From the NCBI GenBank assembly GCA_000969725.1, contig JXSR01S033334.1: DNA of 20,512 nucleotides, one strand, 5' to 3'. Below, in pieces: positions 1 to 8,728 of this stretch. The stretch comes from Ophiothrix spiculata (Eukaryota > Echinodermata > Ophiuroidea > Amphilepidida > Ophiotrichidae). Below the pieces are notes generated by a model. That model searched no databases. It had not been told where the DNA came from and saw only the letters and a list, made by a program, of their open reading frames with translations. A program made the position numbers and the translations under genes. Positions within the stretch are counted from its first letter, which is position 1; every line of letters begins with the position of its first letter.

Positions 1-137
1 TATTATACTAGCAAATAATCATCGATGACAGCGTTAAGTATGAACGCGTGTCGTTGACTAAAGGTCAATATTTAATCATCGATGATTAGTTGTCATCGAT
101 GATTACACTTCGTATGAACAAAACTATAGAGTATTTC
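1..137. repeat. Flank with three ATCATCGATGA motifs
   Basis: Three copies of ATCATCGATGA lie within about 90 bases (about 18-28, 75-85 and, in the other orientation, 92-104). The middle copy sits in a perfect 16-base palindrome, TAATCATCGATGATTA, at 73-88. The first and third copies are both followed by a GTATGAAC string, so the unit is partly direct and partly inverted. This lies just outside the left arm of the large inverted repeat. I do not recognise a function. Confidence 0.5.
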
Positions 138-1285
138 TTATGCAAAGACTAAAAACAATAAAAGATTGATGTAAAATGTCTTTGCGTGCTATATCCCCGA
201 GAGGGATAGGATGAACAAATATCATTTTACGCAGACTACATATTTTGATTTCCTGCCGATAACAAGGTAATAACATGGTCTTCTGAGACCATGTGTGAAC
301 TGTAGTCTGCAATTTTCATGATCAAAGATTTTTAAGGGAAGACCGCAATTTAATCCAGGTGGTTTAAGACAACACTTGATTGAAGTTTTAGTGGTGTCAT
401 AAGTTTGTAAAATTTTCCAATACGACTACTTCAGCAATACTTCTGGTAAATTACATGATAAAGTTCCATCAGCAGCCTTTAAGGTACATGGTCCGATTTT
501 TTCAAATTTTAGGTTTCACTGTCATATGAAAGATCATCACTTAAGATGCTTCAATTTCAAATTTCAGTCAAATCGGAACACCCGTATTGATTTTATGGGC
601 AATTTTGTATTTTCATTTGTCAATACTTTACTGTGTAAATAATATTATGGTTACCATAATATTAATAATTTTAACACATTTGCACTTATATCACCAAAAC
701 GCAACATGTTTTAGCTGTAAAATTTCACATGGGTAATGAGAAAAATATGAGGAACATTTTGGTACCAAAATCTCAGATAGTTTGAATAAATGCCTACACA
801 ATCGGACAGGGCTCCTTTAAATAAGACGCAAACAAGATTTAATTATTGTTAATAAAATTCCACACATCTATGTAAATAAATGCGTCACAAATCTTAACCT
901 TGAATGATTCCACCTATACATTCATAAAGGCGGGATAGGGTTTTTACACAAATACTAAATGTTAAGTCAAAGTGAAAAACGTATGCCCTTGGAAGTACAT
1001 GTTAGTCATAGTCATTCTTCAATTATGCCTTCTATTCATTCGTGTATTCCATTTTATTGTAAAATTACACAAACATACAAAAAAGCGAACAATCATACAA
1101 GCAAATGTGTAATCATGTAATTCCCGGGTACATAGTGAGAAGACGTAAAGCTGCAAATATTTGCATATTCTTTGTAAGCACCTGCATTTACCTCTTTTCA
1201 CTCATCTTCGCACCCCATAGCATAATGCAGCCCAGACACGCTGCACTTGTCAATTGATAACTGATAGGGATCTACAAGGGTAATA
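138..1285 (+). repeat. Left arm of a large inverted repeat
   Basis: The reverse complement of this stretch aligns with 8729-10091 almost from end to end. Shared landmarks are the tract giving the peptide string MLL-CYRQEIKI-SLRKMIFV (minus strand here, plus strand there), the CAGCGTGTCTGGGCTGCATTATG segment near 1225-1247, and the GGAAGTACAT segment near 990. The arm carries an extra 334-base insertion at 483-816. The other arm carries a different 574-base insertion. Without the inserts both arms are about 800 bases. A short diverged third copy is at about 4250-4335, so this is a dispersed repeat and not only a pair of termini. The small reading frame at 124-312 is frameshifted in the other arm and looks non-coding. 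Confidence 0.85.
483..816. mobile_element. TTAA-flanked non-autonomous DNA transposon, 334 bp
   Basis: The insertion is flanked by TTAA at 479-482 and 817-820. The ends are imperfect inverted repeats: GGTACATGGTCCGATT at the left, and AGGAGCCCTGTCCGATT when the right end is read inward, sharing GTCCGATT. The partner arm (TTAA at 9186-9189) and the third copy (near 4315) read straight through with no insertion, which gives empty sites. TTAA duplication is characteristic of piggyBac-type transposases, but an identical CCTTTAA surrounds both ends, so a longer duplication cannot be excluded. A perfect 11-base-arm palindrome, AATATTATGGT-T-ACCATAATATT, sits near the centre at 641-663. There is no coding capacity. 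Confidence 0.75.
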
Positions 1286-1370
1286 TAAACTAACATATTA
1301 TTTTAAAGTAACGTGACACAATAGAAGAATATAAACATATGCATATTTCTGAACTAAAGCAAAAACGTCT
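1286..1370. other. Spacer between repeat arm and copy A
   Basis: Short AT-rich stretch joining the inverted-repeat arm to copy A of the dispersed family. No homology to the rest of the window and no gene signal was seen. Confidence 0.4.
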
Positions 1371-3195
1371 ATGGCTAAAGTTACGTAGAAATATTTTGTT
1401 GGGTTAGTTTTTGTTAGATCTTAACATTTGAATAGAGTTGAAAATATTTTAGTTCCATGAATACCATTCAGCCAGAAGTTGTATTTCATGTTCCCCTTTG
1501 ATGTTTGAAAAAAGTAAATTAATTCGTCTGATATGGCGATCTAATAATTATATTAATTACGTGTATATTTGAAACCGTTAACCCTACAATAATGAATGGT
1601 GTTATCTCTTTCAATATGGTCGTCACGCAATATCGGTGGGTTTTCCTCCCGTTAAATCAAAATCCTATGGAAGTACTTGAAAGCAATAAAAAGTTGATTG
1701 GTTAAAGGTGATCACATGACCTTAAACATATCTATTGATACTTCACATTGTTGCGTACCGGTTGGTACATGGGAATCTTACATTAGTTTATGTTTTATTT
1801 GATCACATACCCCAAATTCAGAATTAGCATTGATACACGACAACGGTTTCAATGAATGTAGGCTATATTAAGAACAAGCAGGACACAGTACAGTTTTAAA
1901 ACTTTAACATGATGAGGAAAAATATTGTTATGAAGAAAGTGCCGAAAGCAACGATAATTACATGTAATTTTGATGATGGGTTTTTTGAAGGTTCATATCA
2001 TAGTCTCAGGTGGCCATCACAGAGTGAGTCTAACTATGCCGAGTGTATAAACCAATTCCTACATGAAGTCATCACTTACATAGTAATGTCATTAACCTCA
2101 AAAATGAAAAAGAGATGGCGTAGAAGTGAGATGCGATGGTTTGAATTCGAAGAAACATCCTGCCGTGTCATCTCAATGTGTCAAAGAATATTTGATGTGT
2201 CAAAGCAATTATAAATCATGTATTCTTATATCAATTTTGAGCAATAGAAGAGTCTGTTATTCATGAGTATGTGGGGCAAACGCAGACCTGGGTTGATCTG
2301 GGCATTTTCATGGTCGTGGTTTTTGAATACATTTGTTTTATCTATTACTTGCAATGGTGTAGAAATACTAGCTAATACTCACAAATGCTCTTTTTTGCAG
2401 ATAACTAGATAGATCACAATTTAAATGAAAATGTAGGAAAGTGATAAGTGATCCTTGCTGTAAAATATTCGCCATATTTTGTTCTTTTCCCTCAATCTAT
2501 TGTCATGTCTTTTCAGTATACATCTTAATCATTGTTACTCTTATTTTTATGCAAGACAAAAGACACTCCAAAGATTATTTTAACATAGATCAAGTTTCAC
2601 GCCAGCACATTGCGTACTATGTATATAACTTGATGTATTCTTTAATTCTGTAAAATAATTACCGGCTTTTGTTCGTTTGTTTGTTTGTGTTTCATTTTGT
2701 TTTGTTTAAAAAACATCTTATGACACAGGTATTTGTGTAAGGTACAGGTTTACACTGCTTACAAAATACATGTATGTTACATGGATTACATTTATTTTAT
2801 CTCGCTTCAATTTCACAACTGCATTCCTTAAGCATACTGCATCTCACTTTCAACAAGACACTACATGTATAGAAAAGTAAGTTTTGTAACAAGACATCTC
2901 TTATGAAAGAGGAAACGGTTAAACAAGGTTATGATATTAAGTTCTAGTTATCCTGTTTGTTCTTGGTTTGTTAAAAAAACATCGACCATATTAATTTTAA
3001 TTGCACCGGGACATTTTTTTTAATGCCAATCTAATAAACATGAATACAATTAAATCTAAATTAAGTATATTTAAATGACCAAAATATAAATGACCAGAAG
3101 TGTTCATTAAATTCTACACAATGGGAGACCTGGAGTAATTCAAATACAACACGCACAAGAAATGCCCCAAGAATCTATTAAATTACATTTGCAAT
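1371..3195 (+). repeat. Dispersed repeat family, copy A (most complete)
   Basis: Three blocks can be separated by comparison with the other copies. Block Y (1371 to about 1700) also begins copy B at 6306. The core (about 1774-2995) is shared with copies B, C and D. Block X (about 2995-3195) is inverted relative to the X block that begins copies C and D. Copies A and B differ at 3 positions over the 106 bases from 1909, so the family is fairly recent. The core holds a 101-codon frame at 1909-2214, but all other copies break it by indels. A segment near 1755 (CGTACCGGTTGGTACATGG) resembles the reverse complement of the right end of copy C near 14571-14590, so it may be an original terminus. No transposase was seen; probably a non-autonomous transposon derivative. 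Confidence 0.85.
2669..2707. repeat. GTTT-rich simple repeat
   Basis: Tract of GTTT and GTTTT units within copy A. Copy B has only a T run at the equivalent place, so the tract has expanded or contracted since the copies separated. Confidence 0.6.
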
Positions 3196-3618
3196 AGACA
3201 CCTGATTTAAAAACAATCAATCAATCAAACAAAAACAAAACAAACGAATAAACAAACATAAACCGTACATATTAGGAATGTACTATGTACTTGTATAAAG
3301 AGTTCTAAAATCCGTTTTAAAAACCATTTTTGAGGAGTTGATGTAGTTCATATTACCTCTGAGGTACGATATCAGTACTTAGAGTACATGAATACTTGAT
3401 AAAAAATTCAATTTAAGGAGAGAATTAAATTCTACTGTATGTACCTATTATAGGATGTTTACAATCAGTTCCACCATTCTAAAAGTATGTGGTAGTTTTT
3501 ACACTAAGTTAAAGAACGGATACTTTATGCAAGTCATGTGTTAAACACTTCTAAATTCGGTTTAGTAAATATTCATTTTGAGTCAATCAAACACTACTCT
3601 CTGGCTAAAAATATATAC
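3196..3618. other. Intergenic; CAAT/CAAA simple repeat, no gene
   Basis: The first part (about 3217-3261) is a run of CAAT and CAAA-type units next to the inverted X block. The rest is AT-rich sequence with several GTAC-containing words (AATGTACTATGTACTTGTA near 3278; AGTACTTAGAGTACATG near 3373). No frame of useful length and no homology to other parts of the window beyond weak similarity between 3300-3342 and 3546-3585. Confidence 0.5.
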
Positions 3619-4045
3619 ATGAGTGGTGGTCTGGCAAAATGAGCGGAAAGTCGCGATTTTCAAAATTGAGTTGATGACATATTTTAATTCTCTACAATCT
3701 CAGCTTTCGAATGATATATAAGCATGATAAGAGGTCATATTTTCTTTCTACAATCTTCATTTAGAGATCGAAATACAAGTCAGTCAACTCATAATCTGGC
3801 AGTACAAAATTGTCGCAAATCGATTTTAAAGTTACTGATTATTATTGTGTATGATAGCAAAACGCGATCAATTACCCGTGAATAATTGTACTTCCCGGCA
3901 TAAATGACCTTCAAAACGCGATGTATTAATGCGTTTTATGTCAAAAAACGATATTTGATCTTTTTACCATATTTTTACTTTAGCAGCCATTTATTCTAAA
4001 ACTTCAATCGCGACTTTCCGCTCATTTTGCCAGAGCACCACTCAT
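3619..4045. mobile_element. Inverted-repeat DNA element (MITE-like), 427 bp
   Basis: The outer 40 bases (3619-3658) and the reverse complement of 4006-4045 differ at a single position. Both begin ATGAGTGGTG and contain CTGGCAAAATGAGCGGAAAG. Such well-preserved termini suggest relatively recent activity or conversion between the arms. The interior is AT-rich with no reading frame. The target duplication is not resolved: an AT dinucleotide is compatible if the element begins GAGTGG, but the sequence does not decide it, so I do not assign a superfamily. Confidence 0.8.
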
Positions 4046-6305
4046 ATGTTCATTTGTTAAGGTTATAAAGTAATTTTTTGATGGAGAGGAACTATTAGAG
4101 ACGCAAAGTGCCAGTATTTTGATAACTCAAGTTTTTAATATGATGTTTATCTTTCATGACACTGAAACTATACAAAATGATGTCTACGACTGAAATTTTA
4201 CACATTCAAGCCAACAGTATTTCAGCATTATGGGCTTTATGCATTTAACATTGTTGCATAAGTTAATTTAGTATTACTCCTGGTAAATGACATTATAAAT
4301 GGTCATCAGCAACCTTGAATTTGACGCAAACCCTTCAGGGAGACAGATCTGTCTCATCATAATTCAGTTAGTGTCAACAAACTGAAATGCCGAGGTGAAA
4401 ATATTTTCCACTTGGTTACGCAAAACATTTTCCACTAATTGAACATGTCTACAAATATACAGGTTGTAACAGAAAAAATTATACATTCGTGTTAGCGATA
4501 TCATGAGAAAAATGTTGGATTCACATACTTTCCTTTATTTGCAAGGCTATCTAATTGGCTACTAGAAGCAACTTAAGTGATCCCATTTGATGGTCAGGTT
4601 CAAAAGTTACGACCATTTAAGTAAAGACCGGTAAAAACTACTTGGGCCGATTTCACCATTTTCCAGCGCAAAATTCGATGAAGATTAACAATGCAGTGAT
4701 ATAAAATTGACAAAAGACACACTTTATGTTCAAAAACATTTAATATATGTATTTTTTTCATATGATAAGAATAATTCATAAATTATTTTATGATGTTTTA
4801 GATAAAAGTTATGCTTTAATAGGTTAAAATATTGCTCATGTACCAGAGTAAGCATAAACAGTTGAATCAAAGACTCGATATCTTTTGGTGGAAACGGGAA
4901 AGCAGAGAGTTCATTGCAATAACCTTTTTGCAATTTTCTTACACAGTTTCATATTCAAAGGAAAATATGGAAATTAAAATGAACTTACTAGCTCAATTGA
5001 TAAAACTTGATTTTTAAAGAAATAAAGTTCAGAAAAAATTGTGTTTTTTTTTGACATGTATTAAAATCTGGGTAGTCTTAAAGTGCTTGTGTTCTGATTC
5101 TGCCATTTAGATGATATGTTGTCTCACCAACTAGGATATCTCTTGAAAAATGTTTGGCGTCAAACATTAAGAATACAACAATCTACGGGCAACGTCATCA
5201 TTAAGAGCTCCTATATTGCCTTTGTTAGATGGAACAATAAAATCAGCCTTGTAATCCTGTTGAACATCGTATGGCTGATTTGGGGCATTATGTGCTATTA
5301 TTTTGCTACCGGTGAATGAATCGGATGAACTGGCCCAGGTGGTTTGAAGGTAGGGTCAGTATAATTACCATAAGTCTGCCTGTAGACAATCAATTTAGAT
5401 GAAACAAAGTGCATTTTGTAGCTAAATAAGTTGGCTTTCGAAATAAATAAATGCCAATGTGATACAAAGTGTAACTTTATTCTTTCAGCGTATATAACAA
5501 TGTATACAATTTTCTGTTACAATCTGTATATCGTCTTCAAAGTAGTTTGTCTCAGTGTGCAACTGTGCATCCATTAAAGGAACTGGCCTAAGTTCTTCCC
5601 ACTACATATTTTTTACATGAATCAATGGAACATGTTCATAGTAATATAACCTACCAGCAGTTTTCCATGATTTTGAGGAATATTGCAATTCTTTACCAAC
5701 TTTAATTTTTGCCACCGGCGGCAAAAAAGAAGAAGTGTGATACAGTGTCCCTAGTATAATTTTTTTTAAAAAGATCTCATTTCTACACCTGTGATGGGTA
5801 AACAAATTATTTTTGATGAAATTGTTTCTCTTTTAATATGTATCAAATTATCGCCAGGAGCGTTGTTTGATTTTTATCCATCTGAGGGACAAATTTAGGA
5901 TTTAGAAAACACAGGATAGTCACACCACCATCACAGAATGATATATTCTTTATAAATCGAAAATTCTTTCCATTATTCTGTCTATCACACCAAGGAGGCG
6001 TCCCTTGAATTTAATGCATATGCACTATTGGGATTAGCCTGGCTTTCAGCCGAATGTTATAAATAAATATAAATATAAATAAATAAATAAAAATATTCCA
6101 AGTTAATTTTCTCTTAAATTTGAGCCATTTCTGTGTAAATGTTTGTACTTTTTTGATTTCACTACACTTCTAAGTTTTATTTATAGCATTTCCATAAGTT
6201 ATTACCAAAAACAGGGTAATTGTTTACCATTTTAGTAAAGGGTTAAGTTTACACAAAAGACGCGAGTTCCCTTTTTACCCCGATATGAGTATTTTTTTTT
6301 ACTGT
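4046..6305. other. Gene-poor spacer with a repeat fragment
   Basis: About 2.3 kb without a supportable gene. A short piece (about 4250-4335) matches the arm repeat around 405-480 and 820-832, including CTGGTAAAT, ATCAGCA and GACGCAAAC. It lacks the 334-base insertion. Short frames at 4730-5017 and 5116-5319 encode hydrophobic, low-complexity peptides. The latter ends in one possible membrane helix after a weak acceptor-like AG near 5230, but nothing else supports it. Near 5993-6057 is a non-repetitive segment ending in an AAAT-rich tail, as some retroposons do; no diagnostic motif was found. Confidence 0.5.
6058..6093. repeat. AAAT/TATAA simple repeat
   Basis: A run of AAAT units with interspersed TATAA directly follows a short non-repetitive segment (5993-6057). 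This arrangement could be the 3' tail of a retroposon, but no body of a known family was recognised. Confidence 0.6.
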
Positions 6306-7755
6306 GTATGGCTAAAGTTACGTAGACATATTTTGTTGGGTTAGTTTGTGTTAGATCTTAACATTTGAAAAGAGTTGAAAATATTTTAGTTCCATGAATA
6401 CCATTAGCCAGAAGTTGTATTTCATGTTCCCCTTTGATGTTTGAAAAAAGTAAATTAATTCGTCTGATATGGCGATCTTATAATTATATTAATTACGTGC
6501 ATATTTGAAACCGTTAACCCTACAATAATGAATGGTGTTATCTCTTTCAATATGGTCGTCGCGCAATATCGGTGGGTTTTTCTCCCGTTAAATCAAAATC
6601 CTATGGAAGTACTTGAAAGAAATAAAAAGTTGATTTGTTAAAGGTGATCACATGACCTTAACATTAGTTTATGTTTTATTTGATCAAAATGTATTTGTTC
6701 ACATACCCTAAATTTAGAATTAGCATTGATACACGACAACGGTTTTAATGAATTTATATTAAGAACAAGCAGGACACAGTACAGTTTTAAAACTTTAACA
6801 TGATGAGGACAAATATTGTTATGAAGAAAGTGCCGAAAGCAACGGTAATTACATGTAATTTTGATGATGGATTTTTTGAAGGTTCATATCATAGTCTCAG
6901 GTGGCATTACAGAGTGAATCTAACTATGCCTACATGAAGTCATCACTTACATAGTAATGTCGTTAACCTCAAAGATGAAAAAGTGACGGCGTAGAAGTGA
7001 GATGCGATGGTTTGAATTCGAAGAAAAATCCTGCCGTGTCATCTCAATGTGTCAAAGAATCTTTGATGTGTCATAGCAATTATAAATCATGTATTCTTAT
7101 ATCAATTTTGAGCGATGGAAGAGTATGTTATTCATGAGTATCTGGGGCAAACGCAGACCTGGGTTGATGTGGGCATTTTCATGGTCGTGGTTTTTGAATA
7201 AATTTGTTTTATCTATTACTTGCAATGGTGTAGAAATACTAGCTAATATTCACAAATGCTCTTTTTTTGCAGATAACTAGATGGATCACACTTTAAATGA
7301 AAATGTAGGAATGATTAAGTTTATGATGCAAATAATTGATCCTTGCTGTAAAATATTCGCCATATTTTGTTCTTTTCCCTCTATCTAATGTCATGTCTTT
7401 TCAGTATACATCTTAATCATTGTTACTCTTATTTTTTTGCGAGACAACAGACACTCCAAAGATCATTTTAACATAGATCAAGTTTCACGCCAGCACATTG
7501 CGTCCTATATACATAACTTAATGTATTCTTTTATTCTGTAAAATGGCTACCGTTTTTTTGTAATGCATCTTATGACACAGGCATTTGTGTAAGTTACAGG
7601 TTTACACTGCTTACAAAATACATATATGTTACATGGATTACATTTATAATATCCAACTTCGTTCCTAAAAGGATACCGCATCTCGGGTTTGACAAAACAC
7701 TATAAAAAATAAAGCTTCCACAAGACAATAGTTTTATGAAAAAGGAGACAGTTAA
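6306..7755 (+). repeat. Dispersed repeat family, copy B
   Basis: Collinear with copy A from block Y (TATGGCTAAAGTTACGTAG) through most of the core. It lacks about 60 bases corresponding to 1716-1775 of copy A and has several small indels, one of which shortens the 1909-2214 frame to about 45 codons. It stops exactly at a TTAA (7752-7755), where a TTAA-type element begins. Copy A continues uninterrupted through the same TTAA at 2919-2922. The X block expected at the right end is absent, so the distal part of copy B has been lost. Confidence 0.85.
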
Positions 7756-8140
7756 CCCTTATCCTCTGAAGGGGGGGGGGGGGGGTTGTTGCAACCCCCC
7801 CCCCCTACGGTTTTTTACCCGCGTCATAAAAACGCAAAAGCAACTGGCCCCAGGCATTTGGTTTATCTCTTTTACATCCTTTGCGGTCATTTTGATGAAA
7901 AAACTAGGGGGGTACCATGTAAGGTGGGGTTAGGGTAGGCCGTCAAAGTTGGGGTGTAGAGGGGGGGAGGTGAAATCCCGGAAATTTTAAAGTCGCCATT
8001 TTGAAAAATTTATGTATGCTATGAGACTCAAACTTAAAAGACATGTTAGAATTATCATTTCCTTTCTTAATTGGCAAAAAAACCGGACGAAAATCCGTTA
8101 TTTAGAACTTTAATAGCAAAAGTTTGGTTTTGGTGGCTAT
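7756..8140 (-). mobile_element. Truncated TTAA element related to 9297-9870
   Basis: The sequence aligns with the reverse complement of the 9297-9870 element. Shared parts are the terminal CCCTTATCC/CCTCGTCC region, CATCCTTTGCGGTCATTTTG, the GGGGTAGGGTA-like G-rich segment and GGCAAAAAAACC. It begins right after TTAA at 7752-7755, inside copy B. Similarity ends near 8140, close to the palindrome at 8153, so the other terminus and its TTAA are missing. The G-rich region has diverged into a 15-G run. No coding capacity. Confidence 0.7.
7771..7805. repeat. G15/C11 hairpin
   Basis: Fifteen G, then TTGTTGCAA, then eleven C. The strand can fold into a stem of G11TTG with CAAC11 around a 3-base loop, and the G run alone could form a quadruplex. 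It lies near the terminus of the truncated TTAA element. The related copy has a shorter palindrome and a 10-C run at 9679-9700. Run lengths are prone to sequencing error. Confidence 0.75.
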
Positions 8141-8152
8141 TTTTGCCATAAT

Positions 8153-8257
8153 GCCAAGAGAATGATTGGAAGCAGAACACAAAGTGATCCTTCAACGCCT
8201 CTCAATTTACAAAAATATGGTTGTGGTGAACTTGGAATGGTCCCTGGCGGTATATGA
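8153..8257 (+). pseudogene. Unrecognised 34-codon coding remnant, left palindrome arm
   Basis: The plus strand reads open from GCC at 8153 to TGA at 8255-8257, beginning AKRMIGSRTQSDPSTPLNLQ and continuing with a KYGCGELGMVPGGI end. The mirror arm on the minus strand gives AKKMLGSKAQNDPSTPLNLL, then a stop, then GCGEHGMVNGGI and the same TGA. Many changes between the arms are conservative (R/K, I/L, S/N). I do not recognise the family. It may be part of an exon or transposon protein duplicated in inverted orientation. Chance similarity through the palindrome alone is the main alternative. Confidence 0.3.
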
Positions 8258-8385
8258 CAACTTCAAAACCTTTTAAGATGTCATATACCGCCGTTAACCA
8301 TTCCATGTTCACCACAGCCCTATTTTAGTAAATTGAGTGGCGTTGAAGGATCATTTTGTGCTTTACTTCCGAGCATTTTCTTGGC
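8153..8385. repeat. Palindrome with 107-base arms
   Basis: Arms 8153-8259 and 8279-8385 are of equal length and separated by about 19 bases. Shared segments include GATCCTTCAACGCC, CTCAATTTAC, TGTGGTGAAC, TGGAATGGT and GGCGGTATATGACA. It lies between the truncated TTAA element and the right arm of the large inverted repeat. Both arms read as the same short peptide, described separately. Confidence 0.85.
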
Positions 8386-8571
8386 GCAGTCAAGCAGGAC
8401 CAAGACATTCAAGCACCTGCTTATCACTCTACTATAGATAAACATTAAATATGACCACTCAACTTGAGTAGAGAAGTGACCTTGACCAAGGCGGGGCCAG
8501 ATCAAACTTGACCTAAAAATCACGTTTTTGACCAATTTTTGTTGTTGCCCCCTTACCAGTACATGAGACAA
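8320..8571 (-). pseudogene. Unrecognised 83-codon frame entering the palindrome
   Basis: The minus-strand frame starts at 8571 and runs into the right palindrome arm, ending in DCAKKMLGSKAQNDPSTPLN and a TAG. The opposite arm has TAT at the equivalent codon, so the TAG looks like a later nonsense change. After it the similarity to the other arm continues to a shared TGA. The upstream part (8390-8571) has no counterpart in the left arm. No domain is recognised, and the start is simply the first ATG of the frame. Confidence 0.25.
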
Positions 8572-8728
8572 AATTGATCACATTCGGAGTTTCATTTAAC
8601 ACCCAACAAGATTACCTTTCAAATCTGACCAAAAGCAACATAAGTTTCCAGATATTTTCATCAAAAATTGACCTATACATAAAAAACTGGTAAAAAGAAT
8701 TTTATTCCAACTATATGAGCAACCGTGT
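8386..8728. other. Spacer between palindrome and right arm
   Basis: Apart from the minus-strand frame described above, only AT-rich sequence. TGACCTTGACCAAGGC near 8478 and CAACTTGAGTAGAGAAG near 8460 contain short imperfect palindromes. No element boundaries were found. Confidence 0.4.

Noticed and set aside
124-312. A 62-codon minus-strand frame that seems conserved with 9903-10091
   Set aside because: The resemblance follows from the inverted repeat; the frames shift relative to each other at both ends, so protein-level selection is not supported.
1909-2214. A 101-codon plus-strand frame in copy A, the second longest in the window
   Set aside because: Copies B, C and D of the same repeat break it by indels and stops, differences are not concentrated at third positions, and no domain is recognisable.
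2378-2400. A splice-acceptor-like CTCTTTTTTGCAG in the family core, conserved in copy B
   Set aside because: It is followed almost at once by in-frame stops and lies inside a repeat; conservation reflects repeat age.
5116-5319. A frame ending in a hydrophobic helix-like segment with an AG near 5230, possibly an exon
   Set aside because: The acceptor is weak, the upstream part is low in protein-like features and no homology or consistent donor was found.
5602-5805. A 67-codon minus-strand frame with a GTAG that might be a donor
   Set aside because: No acceptor, no recognisable domain and low-complexity flanks.
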